64,000 bases of DNA from Nocardia colli (GTDB lineage Bacteria; Actinomycetota; Actinomycetes; Mycobacteriales; Mycobacteriaceae): assembly GCF_008704205.1 (NCBI RefSeq), contig NZ_VXLC01000003.1, forward strand, positions 806,001 through 870,000, in the 5' to 3' direction. Shown in pieces: positions 26,570-36,525 of this stretch. The position numbers were made by a program, and so were the translations under genes. Below the pieces are notes generated by a model that was not told the DNA's origin, made no database searches, and saw nothing but the letters and a program-made list of their open reading frames with translations. Position 1 is the stretch's first letter, and each line of letters opens with the position of its first letter.

Positions 26570-27514
26570 TCAGCGCAGCCAGCCCTTTCGTTTGATGTAG
26601 GCCAGCGGGATGACCGCGGCGACCAGGGTCATGAGGGTGGTGGCGAGAAATCCGTGCTGCCATTCCAGTTCGGGCATCCAGGTGAAGTTCATGCCGTAGA
26701 ACGTGGCGATGAGGGTGGGCGGCAGGAACACCGCGGTGATGATGGTGAACACCTTGACGATCTGGTTCTGTTTGACGTCGAGCCAGGTCATCACCGATTG
26801 CTGTAGGTAGCGGACCTTGTCGTGCTCGAAGCCCGCGTGCTGCTTCACGCCGTCGACGTCCGCGACGAGGATGGCCAGCAGGCTCTCCAGGTCGGCGCTG
26901 TGCACGGTGAGGTCGGCCATCAGATGCCTTGCGGCACGGGCCAATTGGAGCTGGGTCTCCTGGGTGCGGGAGACGATCTCCTCGGCCGCGTTCATCCGGG
27001 ACATGGTGCCGCGCATGTCGGCGACGCCGATCTCGCGGCCGCGCGCGTCGTAACCGTTGGTGGCCATCTCGATTTCGTCGTTCATCGCCTCCAGCGCGTC
27101 GCTGGCGTAGTAGATGACCCGCTCGGAGGCCTCGTTGAGCGCCCACAGCAGCGCGTACATCACGCCGTGCGCGGAACCGGTGAGGGTCGGGTTGCGGCGC
27201 ATCTTGGCGATCGCCTTGTCGAACGGGATGAAGTGCTCGTCCGGTTGCAGCGTCACCAGGAACTCCGAACCCAGTGCGAACACGATGGTTTCGCGTTCGA
27301 TGGCGTCGCCGCGCTTGTAGTTGGCGACGACCGGGAGGTAGAGGAAGTTGTCGGTTTCCCAGACCCGGTTGCGCGCGGCGGCGAAGTCGACGCCGAGCCG
27401 CTCGCGCAGCACCGCGGCGGTATCCGCGTCGGCGGCGGCCAGGGGAATCCAATGTTGTTGCAGGACTTCGGTATCGAACCGGTCGGCGGTCACGGCGCTG
27501 GCGATGGCACGCAT
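26570..27514 (-). CDS. CorA-family divalent cation channel
   Basis: The 314-residue protein ends with two transmembrane helices separated by the GMN signature (FYGMNFTWMPELEW) and a basic tail (YIKRKGWLR), which defines CorA Mg2+/Co2+ channels. The long helical cytosolic part (QTQLQLARAARHLMADL, VRYLQQSVMTWLDVKQNQI) is the regulatory funnel. I place the start at the ATG at 27514, two bases after the stop of a small membrane-protein gene that overlaps no CorA homology; longer frames would overlap that gene. Confidence 0.92.
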   Translation of the reverse strand: MRAIASAVTADRFDTEVLQQHWIPLAAADADTAAVLRERLGVDFAAARNRVWETDNFLYLPVVANYKRGDAIERETIVFALGSEFLVTLQPDEHFIPFDKAIAKMRRNPTLTGSAHGVMYALLWALNEASERVIYYASDALEAMNDEIEMATNGYDARGREIGVADMRGTMSRMNAAEEIVSRTQETQLQLARAARHLMADLTVHSADLESLLAILVADVDGVKQHAGFEHDKVRYLQQSVMTWLDVKQNQIVKVFTIITAVFLPPTLIATFYGMNFTWMPELEWQHGFLATTLMTLVAAVIPLAYIKRKGWLR

Positions 27515-27516
27515 CG

Positions 27517-27705
27517 CTACCGGCCGTAGGACGAGTGGGCGGGCGAGACCGACGAGGAGCCGACCGGCGCCTGCGGGTGGGCGTAGTGCATGGTCAGCAG
27601 TCCCGCGCTGATCAGCAGATAGAGCCCGACCGTGAACCAGATCGACTGACGCTCCAGATTTGGTGCGCGGTGCGGTGTTTCGGCCCTCTTGAACATGATC
27701 GCCAT
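27517..27705 (-). CDS. Small single-pass membrane protein preceding corA
   Basis: A 62-residue protein with GGAG nine bases before its ATG, a basic N-terminus (MAIMFKRAETPHRAPNLER), one transmembrane helix (WFTVGLYLLISAGLLTM) and a His/Ser/Pro-rich tail (HYAHPQAPVGSSSVSPAH). Its stop is two bases before the corA start, so the two are translationally coupled. No family is recognised. Location suggests a CorA accessory or regulatory peptide, by analogy with small proteins that modulate transporters. Confidence 0.7.
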   Translation of the reverse strand: MAIMFKRAETPHRAPNLERQSIWFTVGLYLLISAGLLTMHYAHPQAPVGSSSVSPAHSSYGR

Positions 27706-28090
27706 GGCGGAACTCCAATGCTTCGTAGCGTCTCGGTGGTGACAGCGCCCGCCTGCCGCGGGCTCCGGACGCGCACAGCAGGCCGCGCCCGGACGTGGTG
27801 TCGAAGAATGTCAATAGTTGGTGCCGCGTCAGGCGATCGGCCGGCCGCTCAGTTCGGCCACGGATCGCGCGGGCAGATCAACGACGAACCGGCACAACCC
27901 GTTTCGCTGAGGCGGTCCGGCTGGAGACGTCGATACTGTCAACCGGCATCAGCCGCTCACCCCGCTTCGTTGGTTGCTCATTCGCGCAGAATTGCGCACC
28001 CATAATTAGAAACCCGCCGCCCTGCGTTCGTCAATCAGTTGCGCAAGTATTCGACTCCGTGCCACGCTACGGACAGGTTGGGAGGCGGAC
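27706..28090. other. Divergent promoter region of the corA and arsR genes
   Basis: No gene is supported in these 385 bp. The right half is AT-richer and contains two TGCGCA-centred dyads close to the arsR start. The left half is plain GC-rich sequence. Confidence 0.6.
27984..28046. promoter_or_regulatory. Two TGCGCA-type dyads upstream of arsR
   Basis: GCGCA-GAAT-TGCGC (27984-27997) and the palindrome TTGCGCAA (28039-28046) lie 94 and 45 bp before the arsR GTG. They are candidate sites for the adjacent ArsR-type repressor and could serve both divergent transcripts. Confidence 0.5.
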
Positions 28091-28429
28091 GTGAGCGAGG
28101 ACGGCGAGCCGGGCCCCATCCCGGCGGCGCAACTACATGACGCGGCAACGGTTTTCGGCATGCTCGCGGCCACCGCCCGGTTGCAGATCCTCTGGTTGCT
28201 CAGCCAGGGCGAGCGCGACGTCGGCACACTGGCGATCGATATCGATCAAACCGTGCCCGCGGTCAGTCAGCATCTGGCCAAACTCAGACTGGCGGGTCTG
28301 GTTCATATGCGCAAAGAGGGCCGGCGCAGTGTCTACACGATCGCCGATCCGGGCATCGCCGACATCGTGCGGCTTGCCGTCCGGCACCACCGGCTGCACG
28401 GCGGTCAGCTGCCCGAGGGGCTGGACTGA
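28091..28429 (+). CDS. ArsR/SmtB-family metal-responsive repressor
   Basis: The 112-residue winged-helix protein has QTVPAVSQHLAKLRLAGLV as recognition helix and a HMRKEGRRSVYTIAD wing. The usual alpha-3 CxC arsenic or cadmium site is absent. The last helix has a cluster DIVRLAVRHHRLHG, with Asp and three histidines, which suits an alpha-5 type Zn/Ni/Co site as in SmtB, NmtR or KmtR. The gene is divergent from the CorA pair, so it may control a cation channel in response to metal. It starts at a GTG. Confidence 0.88.
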   Translation: MSEDGEPGPIPAAQLHDAATVFGMLAATARLQILWLLSQGERDVGTLAIDIDQTVPAVSQHLAKLRLAGLVHMRKEGRRSVYTIADPGIADIVRLAVRHHRLHGGQLPEGLD

Positions 28430-28463
28430 GAGCAAGATCGCCCCTGCTCAGGTCGCATCCGAG

Positions 28464-28487
28464 CAGGTCACTGGGTACCGTGACCTG
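28464..28487. terminator. Hairpin between arsR and the lipoprotein gene
   Basis: CAGGTCAC and GTGACCTG form a perfect 8-bp stem with an 8-base loop, 35 bp after the arsR stop. There is no T tract, so it may be a terminator of the actinobacterial type or an operator. Confidence 0.5.
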
Positions 28488-28522
28488 GTCTGACCCGTTA
28501 ATGATCCAGAAAGGGAGCGGTG

Positions 28523-29049
28523 ATGCACCCGTTCTCTGTCCGTAATGCCGGACTTGCCGTTATTGCCCTGGCCGGATTGGTGACGGGATGTAGCAGCGCG
28601 AACACGCCGGACGCCGCCCCCGCGGCGTCCGCGAACCCGTATGCCGACTGCGCGCCGCTGACCAACCAGGAGATCAGTGACGCGGTCCGGGCCGGCAGTC
28701 TCACCACGCACCACACGCCCCAGGTCTGCTACTGGGAGGCGCAGGTCGGCGACGGCGACGCCACCGTCAGCTTCACCTACTCCGCGCAGGACTCGCTGCA
28801 ACAGCTGTGGGACCGCGCCCGCGCCGACGGCTTCCAAACCGAGCACATGGTGATCACCAAGCACGTCCTCGGCACCGTCACCGCGACCGCCTTCTACATC
28901 CGCAACCCGCACGACCCCGGCGACTGCGCGGTCACCGCCGCCGTCAACGGCGCGATCACCTGGCGCGTCCAGAACCGTTCGCCCACAACAGCACTCGACC
29001 CGTGCGCGGCGTCACTTACGCTGGCCACGATGATGGTCGACCTCTCGCC

Positions 29050-29053
<4 letters not shown>
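28523..29053 (+). CDS. DUF3558-like secreted lipoprotein
   Basis: A 176-residue lipoprotein: basic start, hydrophobic core, and lipobox VTGC with the acylated cysteine at about residue 23. The mature part has cysteine pairs (YADCAPL, VCYWEA, DCAV, DPCAAS) and the overall plan of DUF3558, a family of mycobacterial and nocardial surface lipoproteins. AAAGGGAGCG precedes the ATG. Its stop overlaps that of the convergent ureC gene, leaving no room for a terminator between them. Confidence 0.85.
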
Positions 29054-30771
<1,718 letters not shown>

Positions 30772-30802
30772 TCGGGGCCTCCTGGGGTGCGGGTGTGTTC
30801 GG

Positions 30803-31183
30803 TCACTGCGTCTCGTCCAGGCGGCCGGGCGGGGTCAGGCTGATGCCGTGGACCTCGCGGGTGCCGCCGAGGGGGATGAGCGAAACACGTTGGCCCAGGC
30901 CGGGTTCGAAGCGCACGGCGGTGCCGGCGGGGATGTCGAGCCGGTGGCCGTGCGCGGCGGCGCGGTCGAAGCGCAGCGCGGCGTTGGACTGCGGGAAGTG
31001 CACGTGGCTGCCGACCTGCACGGGACGGTCGCCGGTGTTGACCACGTCGAGTTCGATCCTGGCCGCGCCTGCGTTCAGTTCGATAGTGCCCTCGGCGCAA
31101 AGGTATTCACCGGGAATCATGCGCGGACGGAGGTCGTCGCGCACTGGCGTTTCGGCCTCGGCCACGTCACGCTGCTCGCTCAT
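30803..31183 (-). CDS. ureB: Urease beta subunit
   Basis: A 126-residue subunit with the conserved start [11 protein letters not shown] after a 20-residue extension, then [20 protein letters not shown] and [20 protein letters not shown], which are diagnostic of UreB. It bridges the alpha and gamma subunits. It lies nine bases after ureA, in the order ureA-ureB-ureC. Confidence 0.97.
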   Translation of the reverse strand: MSEQRDVAEAETPVRDDLRPRMIPGEYLCAEGTIELNAGAARIELDVVNTGDRPVQVGSHVHFPQSNAALRFDRAAAHGHRLDIPAGTAVRFEPGLGQRVSLIPLGGTREVHGISLTPPGRLDETQ

Positions 31184-31192
31184 CCAGTCCTC

Positions 31193-31495
31193 CTAGCCGA
31201 TCGGATGATGGACGGTGACCAGCTTGGTGCCGTCCGGGAACGTCGCCTCGACCTGTACGTCGTGGATCATCTCCGGCACCCCCTCCATCACGTCGGCGCG
31301 GGTGAGAACCGTTCGCCCCGAGGACATCAGCTCGGCGACCGAGCGGCCGTCGCGCGCGCCTTCGAGCACGTGATCGCTGATCAGCGCGACGGCTTCCGGA
31401 TGGTTGAGCTTGAGCCCGCGCGCCTGCCTGCGCCGGGCCAGCTCGGCCGCGTAACTCAGCAGCAGGCGTTCCTGCTCATGCGGCGACAATCGCAT
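31193..31495 (-). CDS. ureA: Urease gamma subunit
   Basis: The 100-residue protein [20 protein letters not shown] ... [20 protein letters not shown] is a full-length UreA. It is the first urease gene and is preceded by an 80-bp gap and the hotdog thioesterase gene, the same order as Rv1847-ureA in M. tuberculosis. Confidence 0.97.
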   Translation of the reverse strand: MRLSPHEQERLLLSYAAELARRRQARGLKLNHPEAVALISDHVLEGARDGRSVAELMSSGRTVLTRADVMEGVPEMIHDVQVEATFPDGTKLVTVHHPIG

Positions 31496-31575
31496 CCGGG
31501 CTCCTCGCCGGGTCGGGTGGACGGGTGACGGTCATTCTGGCACGACCGTTCCGGGAACGCGGGACGAGCGGCTGG

Positions 31576-32022
31576 TCAGCGCCGGACCGGGAGGTTCTGC
31601 AGGCGAACCTGGCCGCGCGCGATCACCCGTTCCTGCTCGTCGGTGATCACCACCTGCCACAGCTGCTGCATGCCGCCGCGGTGGATCGGGGTCGCCTCGC
31701 CGTAGAGGTTGCCGTCGCGGACCGCGCGCAGGAAGTCGGTGTTGTTGTTCACCCCGACGACCGAGCCGCGCTCGCCGTACCAGACCCCGCCCGCGACGCT
31801 GGCGAGCGTTTCGACGACGGTGCAGTAGACGCCGCCGTTCTGCAAACCCGCGGGCTGATACAGGTGCGGCTTGACCGTCCACTCGCCGCGCACCCGGTCC
31901 GGGCTGATCTCGGTGTAGCGCAGGCCGATCAGGTCGCTGAACGTGCCTTCGCTGACCTTGGTCATCTGCTCCGGCGTGATCGTCGCCAGCCAGTCGGCGG
32001 CCGGGGTCTGCTGATCTGTCAT
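31576..32022 (-). CDS. PaaI-type hotdog thioesterase
   Basis: A 148-residue single-domain hotdog protein: MTKVSEGTFSDLIGLRYTEI, then PAGLQNGGVYCTVVETLAS, the region with the oxyanion Gly and catalytic acid, and SVVGVNNNTDFLRAV. It should cleave acyl- or aryl-CoA thioesters. The ATG at 32022 and the GTG at 32031 are both possible. It corresponds by position and type to Rv1847, which precedes urease in M. tuberculosis. A strong terminator separates it from the iron gene upstream. Confidence 0.87.
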   Translation of the reverse strand: MTDQQTPAADWLATITPEQMTKVSEGTFSDLIGLRYTEISPDRVRGEWTVKPHLYQPAGLQNGGVYCTVVETLASVAGGVWYGERGSVVGVNNNTDFLRAVRDGNLYGEATPIHRGGMQQLWQVVITDEQERVIARGQVRLQNLPVRR

Positions 32023-32094
32023 GCGGTCCACTTTTGCACAATGGCCGACGGCCGATTACCGCTGGCTCGCTTGCCGGTTCCCCCGGAAGATAAA

Positions 32095-32130
32095 GCGATG
32101 GGCTCCACGGCTAGACGTGGAGCCCATCGC
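32095..32130 (-). terminator. Intrinsic terminator with perfect 15-bp stem
   Basis: GCGATGGGCTCCACG pairs perfectly with CGTGGAGCCCATCGC across a 6-base loop. On the minus strand the stem is followed by TTTATCTT, so it ends the transcript of the FhuF-like gene at 32211-32921. Confidence 0.85.
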
Positions 32131-32195
32131 GGCAATGGATCGGGGGTCACCGCAGCCCTCGGGACTCTCGACCAATCCTAACGCCGGTTATGAGT

Positions 32196-32214
32196 ATAGG
32201 TCAGGCTTACCTAA
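32196..32214. promoter_or_regulatory. IdeR/DtxR box overlapping the end of the FhuF-like gene
   Basis: The 19 bases from 32196 match the iron-box consensus TTAGGTTAGGCTAACCTAA at 16 positions. It overlaps the stop codon at 32211-32213 and lies about 175 bp upstream of the thioesterase start. Confidence 0.7.
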
Positions 32215-32921
32215 CTAAGCAAGGCCGTCGCGCGACGAACCGGTAATCCGCGCTGTTCCAGGGCAGCCAAGAGGCCTTGACCACGGCGGGTGCCGACCAC
32301 CGCGTCGGTGCCGGCCAGGTCCGGCACGTAAGTCGAAGCGCCCGCGATGGATTCGCCGACGAGCAACCAGAACCGGCGCGCGCTCAGTCCGGAATAGCGG
32401 GCCATGCTCGACTGGATCAGCGCCAGCGAGGGCTCGCAGCGATGCGCGAGCCAGACGTACATCGCACCCTCGCACGGCAGGCTCACCGCGCCGGACTCCT
32501 CGGCCAGCGGATCGCCGTCGAGCACGCGAATCGTGGTGTCGCCCAGCCCCGCCCAGTCGATGCCGCCGTCGTTGTCGGTGTGGATCCACAGGTTCTCCAG
32601 GCCCGGATCCCAGGCCCGGCCCTCGGCCACCAGCAGCGCGATCACCCGCCCGACCACGGCGTGGATGAGCGCGGTCGCCACCACCTCGGCCGCGACATCG
32701 GCCCGGATCATCTCCGCCGCGTGCCGCCGATACATCCGCTCGATCCGACCTTCGCGCACCCCGTCGGCCAGCCGCCACCAGCGCCGCTTGCCCTGCTCGA
32801 CCATCGCCGCCACCGCATAGACCCGCGGATGCTCGGGTTGCAGCGCGCGCAACCTGTCACATGTGCGGTCGAACGCCATCTGGGTATGGCGCGGCGGGCG
32901 GGTGGTCATGAGCTCGGGCAT
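32211..32921 (-). CDS. FhuF-like iron-siderophore protein without the 2Fe-2S cysteines
   Basis: A 236-residue protein whose second half (LALIQSSMARYSGLSARRFW, LLVGESIAGA) resembles the ferric iron reductase-like domain of FhuF. The C-terminal CCx(n)CxxC cluster that binds the iron-sulphur centre is missing and only two scattered cysteines remain. It may bind or help release iron from siderophores without being a redox enzyme. It is divergent from the siderophore permease genes, and an IdeR box lies between them, so it should be induced under iron limitation. Confidence 0.65.
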   Translation of the reverse strand: MPELMTTRPPRHTQMAFDRTCDRLRALQPEHPRVYAVAAMVEQGKRRWWRLADGVREGRIERMYRRHAAEMIRADVAAEVVATALIHAVVGRVIALLVAEGRAWDPGLENLWIHTDNDGGIDWAGLGDTTIRVLDGDPLAEESGAVSLPCEGAMYVWLAHRCEPSLALIQSSMARYSGLSARRFWLLVGESIAGASTYVPDLAGTDAVVGTRRGQGLLAALEQRGLPVRRATALLS

Positions 32922-32963
32922 TGAACCTCCTCGAGGATTGGCCGTAGCGGTGCGTACCGCAAG

Positions 32964-32982
32964 ATAGGTTAGGCTTACCAGA
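32964..32982. promoter_or_regulatory. IdeR/DtxR box in the divergent iron-uptake promoter
   Basis: ATAGGTTAGGCTTACCAGA matches the iron-box consensus at 15 of 19 positions, with the core TAGGTTAGGCT intact. It lies between the FhuF-like gene (start 32921) and the first permease gene (start 33029) and should repress both when iron is sufficient. Confidence 0.85.
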
Positions 32983-33028
32983 CCAACCGGTTCTCTGCTA
33001 CAACGAATCTCAGGAGTAGTTCGTCACC

Positions 33029-34075
33029 GTGACCATGCTCGGCAACCTGCGGCGGCGACGTCTGTCCGGCCTTCTCGTGCTGACCGTCCTGCTCCTGCTC
33101 ACCGTCGTCGCGAGTGTCGCGATCGGGACCAGGTCGCTGTCGCCGGGCACCGTCTACGACGCCGTGCACAACGCGCTCACCTGCCAGGGCGGACCGTTCA
33201 ACTGCCCGGCCGGATCCACCGCCGAGGAAATCGTACGTGGACTTCGGCTGCCCCGCACGGCGCTGGCGCTGGTCACCGGGCTCGCGCTCGGCATCGCCGG
33301 CGCGCTGATCCAGGGCTACACGCGCAACCCGCTCGCCGACGCCGGGCTGCTCGGATTGAACGCGGGCGCGGCCTTTCTCGCGGCGCTGAGCATGTACCTG
33401 TTCGCGTTCACCACGCCGGAGCAGTACATCTGGTTCGCCTTCGCCGGGGCGCTGATCGCGGGCGTCGTGGTGTTCAGCGCGTCCGCCGTCGGCGGCGGCA
33501 AGGCGAGTCCGCTGAGCCTGGTGCTGGCCGGCGCGGCAGTCACCGCATTTTTGCAGGCGATGACGAATGCCATTGTGCTGCTGGATCCCGCGGCGCTGGA
33601 CACCTACCGGTTCTGGGTGGTGGGCACGGTCGCGGGCCGTGACGTCACGGTGTTCTGGCAGGTACTGCCATTCCTGGCGCTCGGGGTATTGCTCGCGGTG
33701 ATCGCCTCGCCCGGGCTGAACCTGCTCAGCCTCGGCGACGATGTGGCGCGCGGGCTCGGGGTCGATATCGGCCGCAGCCGCGCACTCGGGCTGGCATCGA
33801 TCGTGCTGCTGTCCGGCGCGGCGACCGCGGCGGTCGGGCCGATCGCGTTCATCGGATTGGTGGTGCCGCACATCGCGCGGTTCATCACCGGGCCGGACTA
33901 TCGCTGGCTGGTCCCGTATTCCGGCTTGATCGGCGCGATCCTGCTGATGCTCGCCGACATCGTCGGACGGATCGTGGCCAGGCCCGGCGAATTGCAGGTC
34001 GGGGTGATGCTGGCGGTGATCGGCGCGCCGTTCTTCATCGCGTTCGTGCGACGACGGAAGTTGGTGAGCCTGTGA
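33029..34075 (+). CDS. FecCD-type siderophore ABC permease (FepD-like)
   Basis: The 348-residue protein has nine to ten hydrophobic helices and the FecCD hallmarks RLPRTALALVTGLALGIAGA, IQGYTRNPLADAGLLGLNAG and the cytosolic coupling region VGPIAFIGLVVPHIAR. It forms half of the membrane channel for ferric siderophores. AGGAG lies upstream of the GTG at 33029; an ATG six bases later is also possible. It is the first gene of a three-gene operon under an IdeR box. Confidence 0.95.
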   Translation: MTMLGNLRRRRLSGLLVLTVLLLLTVVASVAIGTRSLSPGTVYDAVHNALTCQGGPFNCPAGSTAEEIVRGLRLPRTALALVTGLALGIAGALIQGYTRNPLADAGLLGLNAGAAFLAALSMYLFAFTTPEQYIWFAFAGALIAGVVVFSASAVGGGKASPLSLVLAGAAVTAFLQAMTNAIVLLDPAALDTYRFWVVGTVAGRDVTVFWQVLPFLALGVLLAVIASPGLNLLSLGDDVARGLGVDIGRSRALGLASIVLLSGAATAAVGPIAFIGLVVPHIARFITGPDYRWLVPYSGLIGAILLMLADIVGRIVARPGELQVGVMLAVIGAPFFIAFVRRRKLVSL

Positions 34076-35154
34076 CCGCGTTGCTGAAGACCGAGGGTGT
34101 GCGACCTGCCCTGCGGGTCGGGCCGGTGTCGATGGTGCTGCGTCCGGTGATGGTGTTCATCGTTGTTGCACTGGCCGCATTGTTGCTGCTGCTGTTCTGC
34201 TTGGACATCGCCACCGGTGAATCGCACATCCCGCTCGGCCGGGTGATCGACGTATTGACCGGCGGCGGAACCCGATCCCAGCGGTTCATCGTGCTCGACT
34301 CGCGGCTGCCGCGCGCGCTGACCGCGGTGGTGGTCGGCGCGGCGCTCGGGCTCGCGGGCGCGATCACCCAGTCCATCCTGCACAACCCGCTGGCCGCGCC
34401 GGACATGCTCGGCATCACCTCCGGCGCCAGCCTCGGCGCGGTCGCGGTGGTCATCGGCGGCGGCGGAACCGGGATGCTCGCGACCTTCGGCGCGCCACTG
34501 GCCGCGCTGGTCGGCGGACTGCTCACCGCGGCGGCGATCTATCTGCTGGCCTGGGGACGCAGCCCAACCGGCGATCGCGGGGTCACCGGTCTGCGCTTGG
34601 TCCTGATCGGGGTCGGCCTGAACGCGGTGCTGATCGCCGGGGTCAGTTGGCTGCTCACCCGTGCAACTTTGCCGGACGCGCAACGAGCGCAGTTGTGGCT
34701 CAACGGATCACTCAACAACGCCGATCGATCCGGTTTGCTCCCAGCGACATTCGCGCTCGCCGTGGTCGTGGTGGTGGCTCTCGGCTCAGCGCGCACACTG
34801 GCCGCGCTGCGGCTCGGCGCCGACACTACCCGCTCGCTCGGCGTGAAAATCCAGACCCAGCAGGCGATCCTGATCGGCGCGGCCGTGGTCGGCGCCTCGG
34901 TGGCGACCGCGGCGGTCGGTCCGGTGAGTTTCGTCGCGCTGGCCGCGCCGCAGATCGCCCGGCGACTGCTGCGCACCCCCGGTGAACCACTCATCGGTTC
35001 GGCGCTCATCGGCGCCATCCTGGTGGTCGGCGCGGATGTCGCGTCCCGCACGATCTTCCCGGCGGACCTGCCGGTGGGCATCGTGACCGCGGCGTTCGGC
35101 GGACCGTTCCTGCTCTACCTGCTCGTGCGAATGAATCGGAAGGCGACGCTGTGA
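34072..35154 (+). CDS. FecCD-type siderophore ABC permease (FepG-like)
   Basis: The 360-residue partner permease, starting at a GTG that overlaps the first permease's stop by four bases. It carries RLPRALTAVVVGAALGLAGA, the LHNPLAAPDMLGITSGAS motif and VGPVSFVALAAPQIAR. With the preceding protein it forms the heterodimeric channel. Confidence 0.95.
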   Translation: MTALLKTEGVRPALRVGPVSMVLRPVMVFIVVALAALLLLLFCLDIATGESHIPLGRVIDVLTGGGTRSQRFIVLDSRLPRALTAVVVGAALGLAGAITQSILHNPLAAPDMLGITSGASLGAVAVVIGGGGTGMLATFGAPLAALVGGLLTAAAIYLLAWGRSPTGDRGVTGLRLVLIGVGLNAVLIAGVSWLLTRATLPDAQRAQLWLNGSLNNADRSGLLPATFALAVVVVVALGSARTLAALRLGADTTRSLGVKIQTQQAILIGAAVVGASVATAAVGPVSFVALAAPQIARRLLRTPGEPLIGSALIGAILVVGADVASRTIFPADLPVGIVTAAFGGPFLLYLLVRMNRKATL

Positions 35155-36017
35155 CGACCACGGACCCTGTGACCACCGCGGCGCCCAGCCGGCTCGCCGC
35201 CGACGGCGTCACGCTCGCCTACGGCGACCGGGTGATCATCGACGGACTCACCCTCGACATCGCGCCCGGCGTGATCACCACGGTGATCGGCCCGAACGGC
35301 TGCGGCAAGTCCACGCTACTGCGCTCGCTCGGCCGGCTGCTGCGCCCGCAGCAGGGCCGAGTGTTGTTGGACGGCAAGGCCATTTCGACGATGAAGACCA
35401 AGGACGTCGCCCAGGTGATCGGCATGCTGCCGCAGGCGCCGGTCGCGCCGGAGGGGCTCACCGTCGCCGATCTCGTCGCGCGCGGGCGGCATCCGCACCA
35501 GTCGTGGTTCCGCCAGTGGTCGGCCGCCGACGAGGACGAGGTGATGTCCGCGCTCGCCCAGACCGGCATCGCCGACCTGGCCGACCGCGCGCTCGACGAA
35601 CTCTCCGGCGGTCAACGCCAGCGCGCCTGGATCTCCATGGCCCTGGCCCAGGGCACCGACATCCTGCTGCTCGACGAGCCGACCACCTACCTCGACCTCG
35701 CGCACGCCGTCGACGTGCTCGACCTGGTCGACCGGCTGCACGCCGAACTCGGTCGCACCGTGGTGATGGTGCTGCACGACCTCAATCTGGCCATCCGCTA
35801 CAGCGACGAACTGATCGTCATGCGCGACGGACGCATCGTCGCGCAGGGCCGTCCCGGCGACATCATCAATGTCGAGTTGCTGCGCGAGGTTTTCGACCTC
35901 GACGCCTCGGTGCTGGAGGATCCGGTGTCCGGCCGGCCGATGGTGGTGCCGATCGGAACACGCCACGTCATGGGCAAGGCAGGCGGGCCCGTCATGCCCG
36001 AATCCGCGCCGCTATGA
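35151..36017 (+). CDS. Siderophore ABC transporter ATPase (FepC-like)
   Basis: A 288-residue ABC ATPase with GPNGCGKST (Walker A), LSGGQRQRAW (signature), ILLLDEPTTYLDLAH (Walker B and D loop) and VMVLHDLNLA (H loop). The ARGRHPHQSWF segment is typical of FepC/FecE. It overlaps the second permease by four bases. No periplasmic-type binding lipoprotein is encoded nearby, so the system must use one encoded elsewhere. Confidence 0.95.
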   Translation: MTTTDPVTTAAPSRLAADGVTLAYGDRVIIDGLTLDIAPGVITTVIGPNGCGKSTLLRSLGRLLRPQQGRVLLDGKAISTMKTKDVAQVIGMLPQAPVAPEGLTVADLVARGRHPHQSWFRQWSAADEDEVMSALAQTGIADLADRALDELSGGQRQRAWISMALAQGTDILLLDEPTTYLDLAHAVDVLDLVDRLHAELGRTVVMVLHDLNLAIRYSDELIVMRDGRIVAQGRPGDIINVELLREVFDLDASVLEDPVSGRPMVVPIGTRHVMGKAGGPVMPESAPL

Positions 36018-36044
36018 CAAATGACACACCAGCTATTCCATAGT

Positions 36045-36061
36045 TACGACACCCTGTAGTA
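36045..36061. promoter_or_regulatory. Dyad upstream of blaI, candidate BlaI site
   Basis: TACGACA-CCC-TGTAGTA is an inverted repeat with six of seven arm positions paired, 35 bp before the blaI-like start. The TGTAGT/ACTACA-type arm is in keeping with BlaI/MecI operators, so autoregulation is likely. Confidence 0.6.
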
Positions 36062-36095
36062 CGCATGCGCGTCGTTGAGTCCGTAAAATTGTGGG

Positions 36096-36485
36096 ATGGC
36101 AGGACTTGGTGAACTCGAGAAAGCGGTCATGGACCAGTTGTGGTCGACCGATGAACCGCAGACAGTCCGGCAGGTGCACGAGGCATTGGCCGCACGCCGC
36201 GAGCTCGCGTACACCACGGTGATGACGGTGCTGCAACGACTCGCGAAGAAGAACCTCGTGGTCCAGCAGCGCGACGACCGTGCTCATCGCTACGCGCCGG
36301 TGCACACCCGGGACGAATTGGTCGCCAGCCTCATGGTGGACGCTCTGCAACAGGCCGACGCCGCGGGCAGTCGCGCCGCCGCGCTGGTGCACTTCGTGGA
36401 ACAGGTCGGCAAGGATGAGGCTGACGCATTGCGGGAGGCACTCGCTAAGCTCGAAGCAACCGAGGACACACCGCCCCCGCAGTAG
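36096..36485 (+). CDS. blaI: BlaI/MecI-type repressor
   Basis: The 129-residue winged-helix repressor starts MAGLGELEKAVMDQLW and has LAYTTVMTVLQRLAKKNLV as recognition region, followed by the dimerisation helix with FVEQVGKDEADALREAL. BlaI represses beta-lactamase and ATP-synthase-linked genes in mycobacteria (Rv1846c). Inactivation normally needs cleavage by the BlaR-type protease encoded 40 bp downstream. Confidence 0.93.
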   Translation: MAGLGELEKAVMDQLWSTDEPQTVRQVHEALAARRELAYTTVMTVLQRLAKKNLVVQQRDDRAHRYAPVHTRDELVASLMVDALQQADAAGSRAAALVHFVEQVGKDEADALREALAKLEATEDTPPPQ

Positions 36486-36525
36486 ACTCCTCGCGACCTT
36501 GCCCCCAACGCAGTGAGCTGAGTCG

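Noticed and set aside
28006..28227. 73-residue minus-strand frame opposite the arsR start
   Set aside because: It overlaps a well-supported ArsR gene and has no ribosome site or domain.
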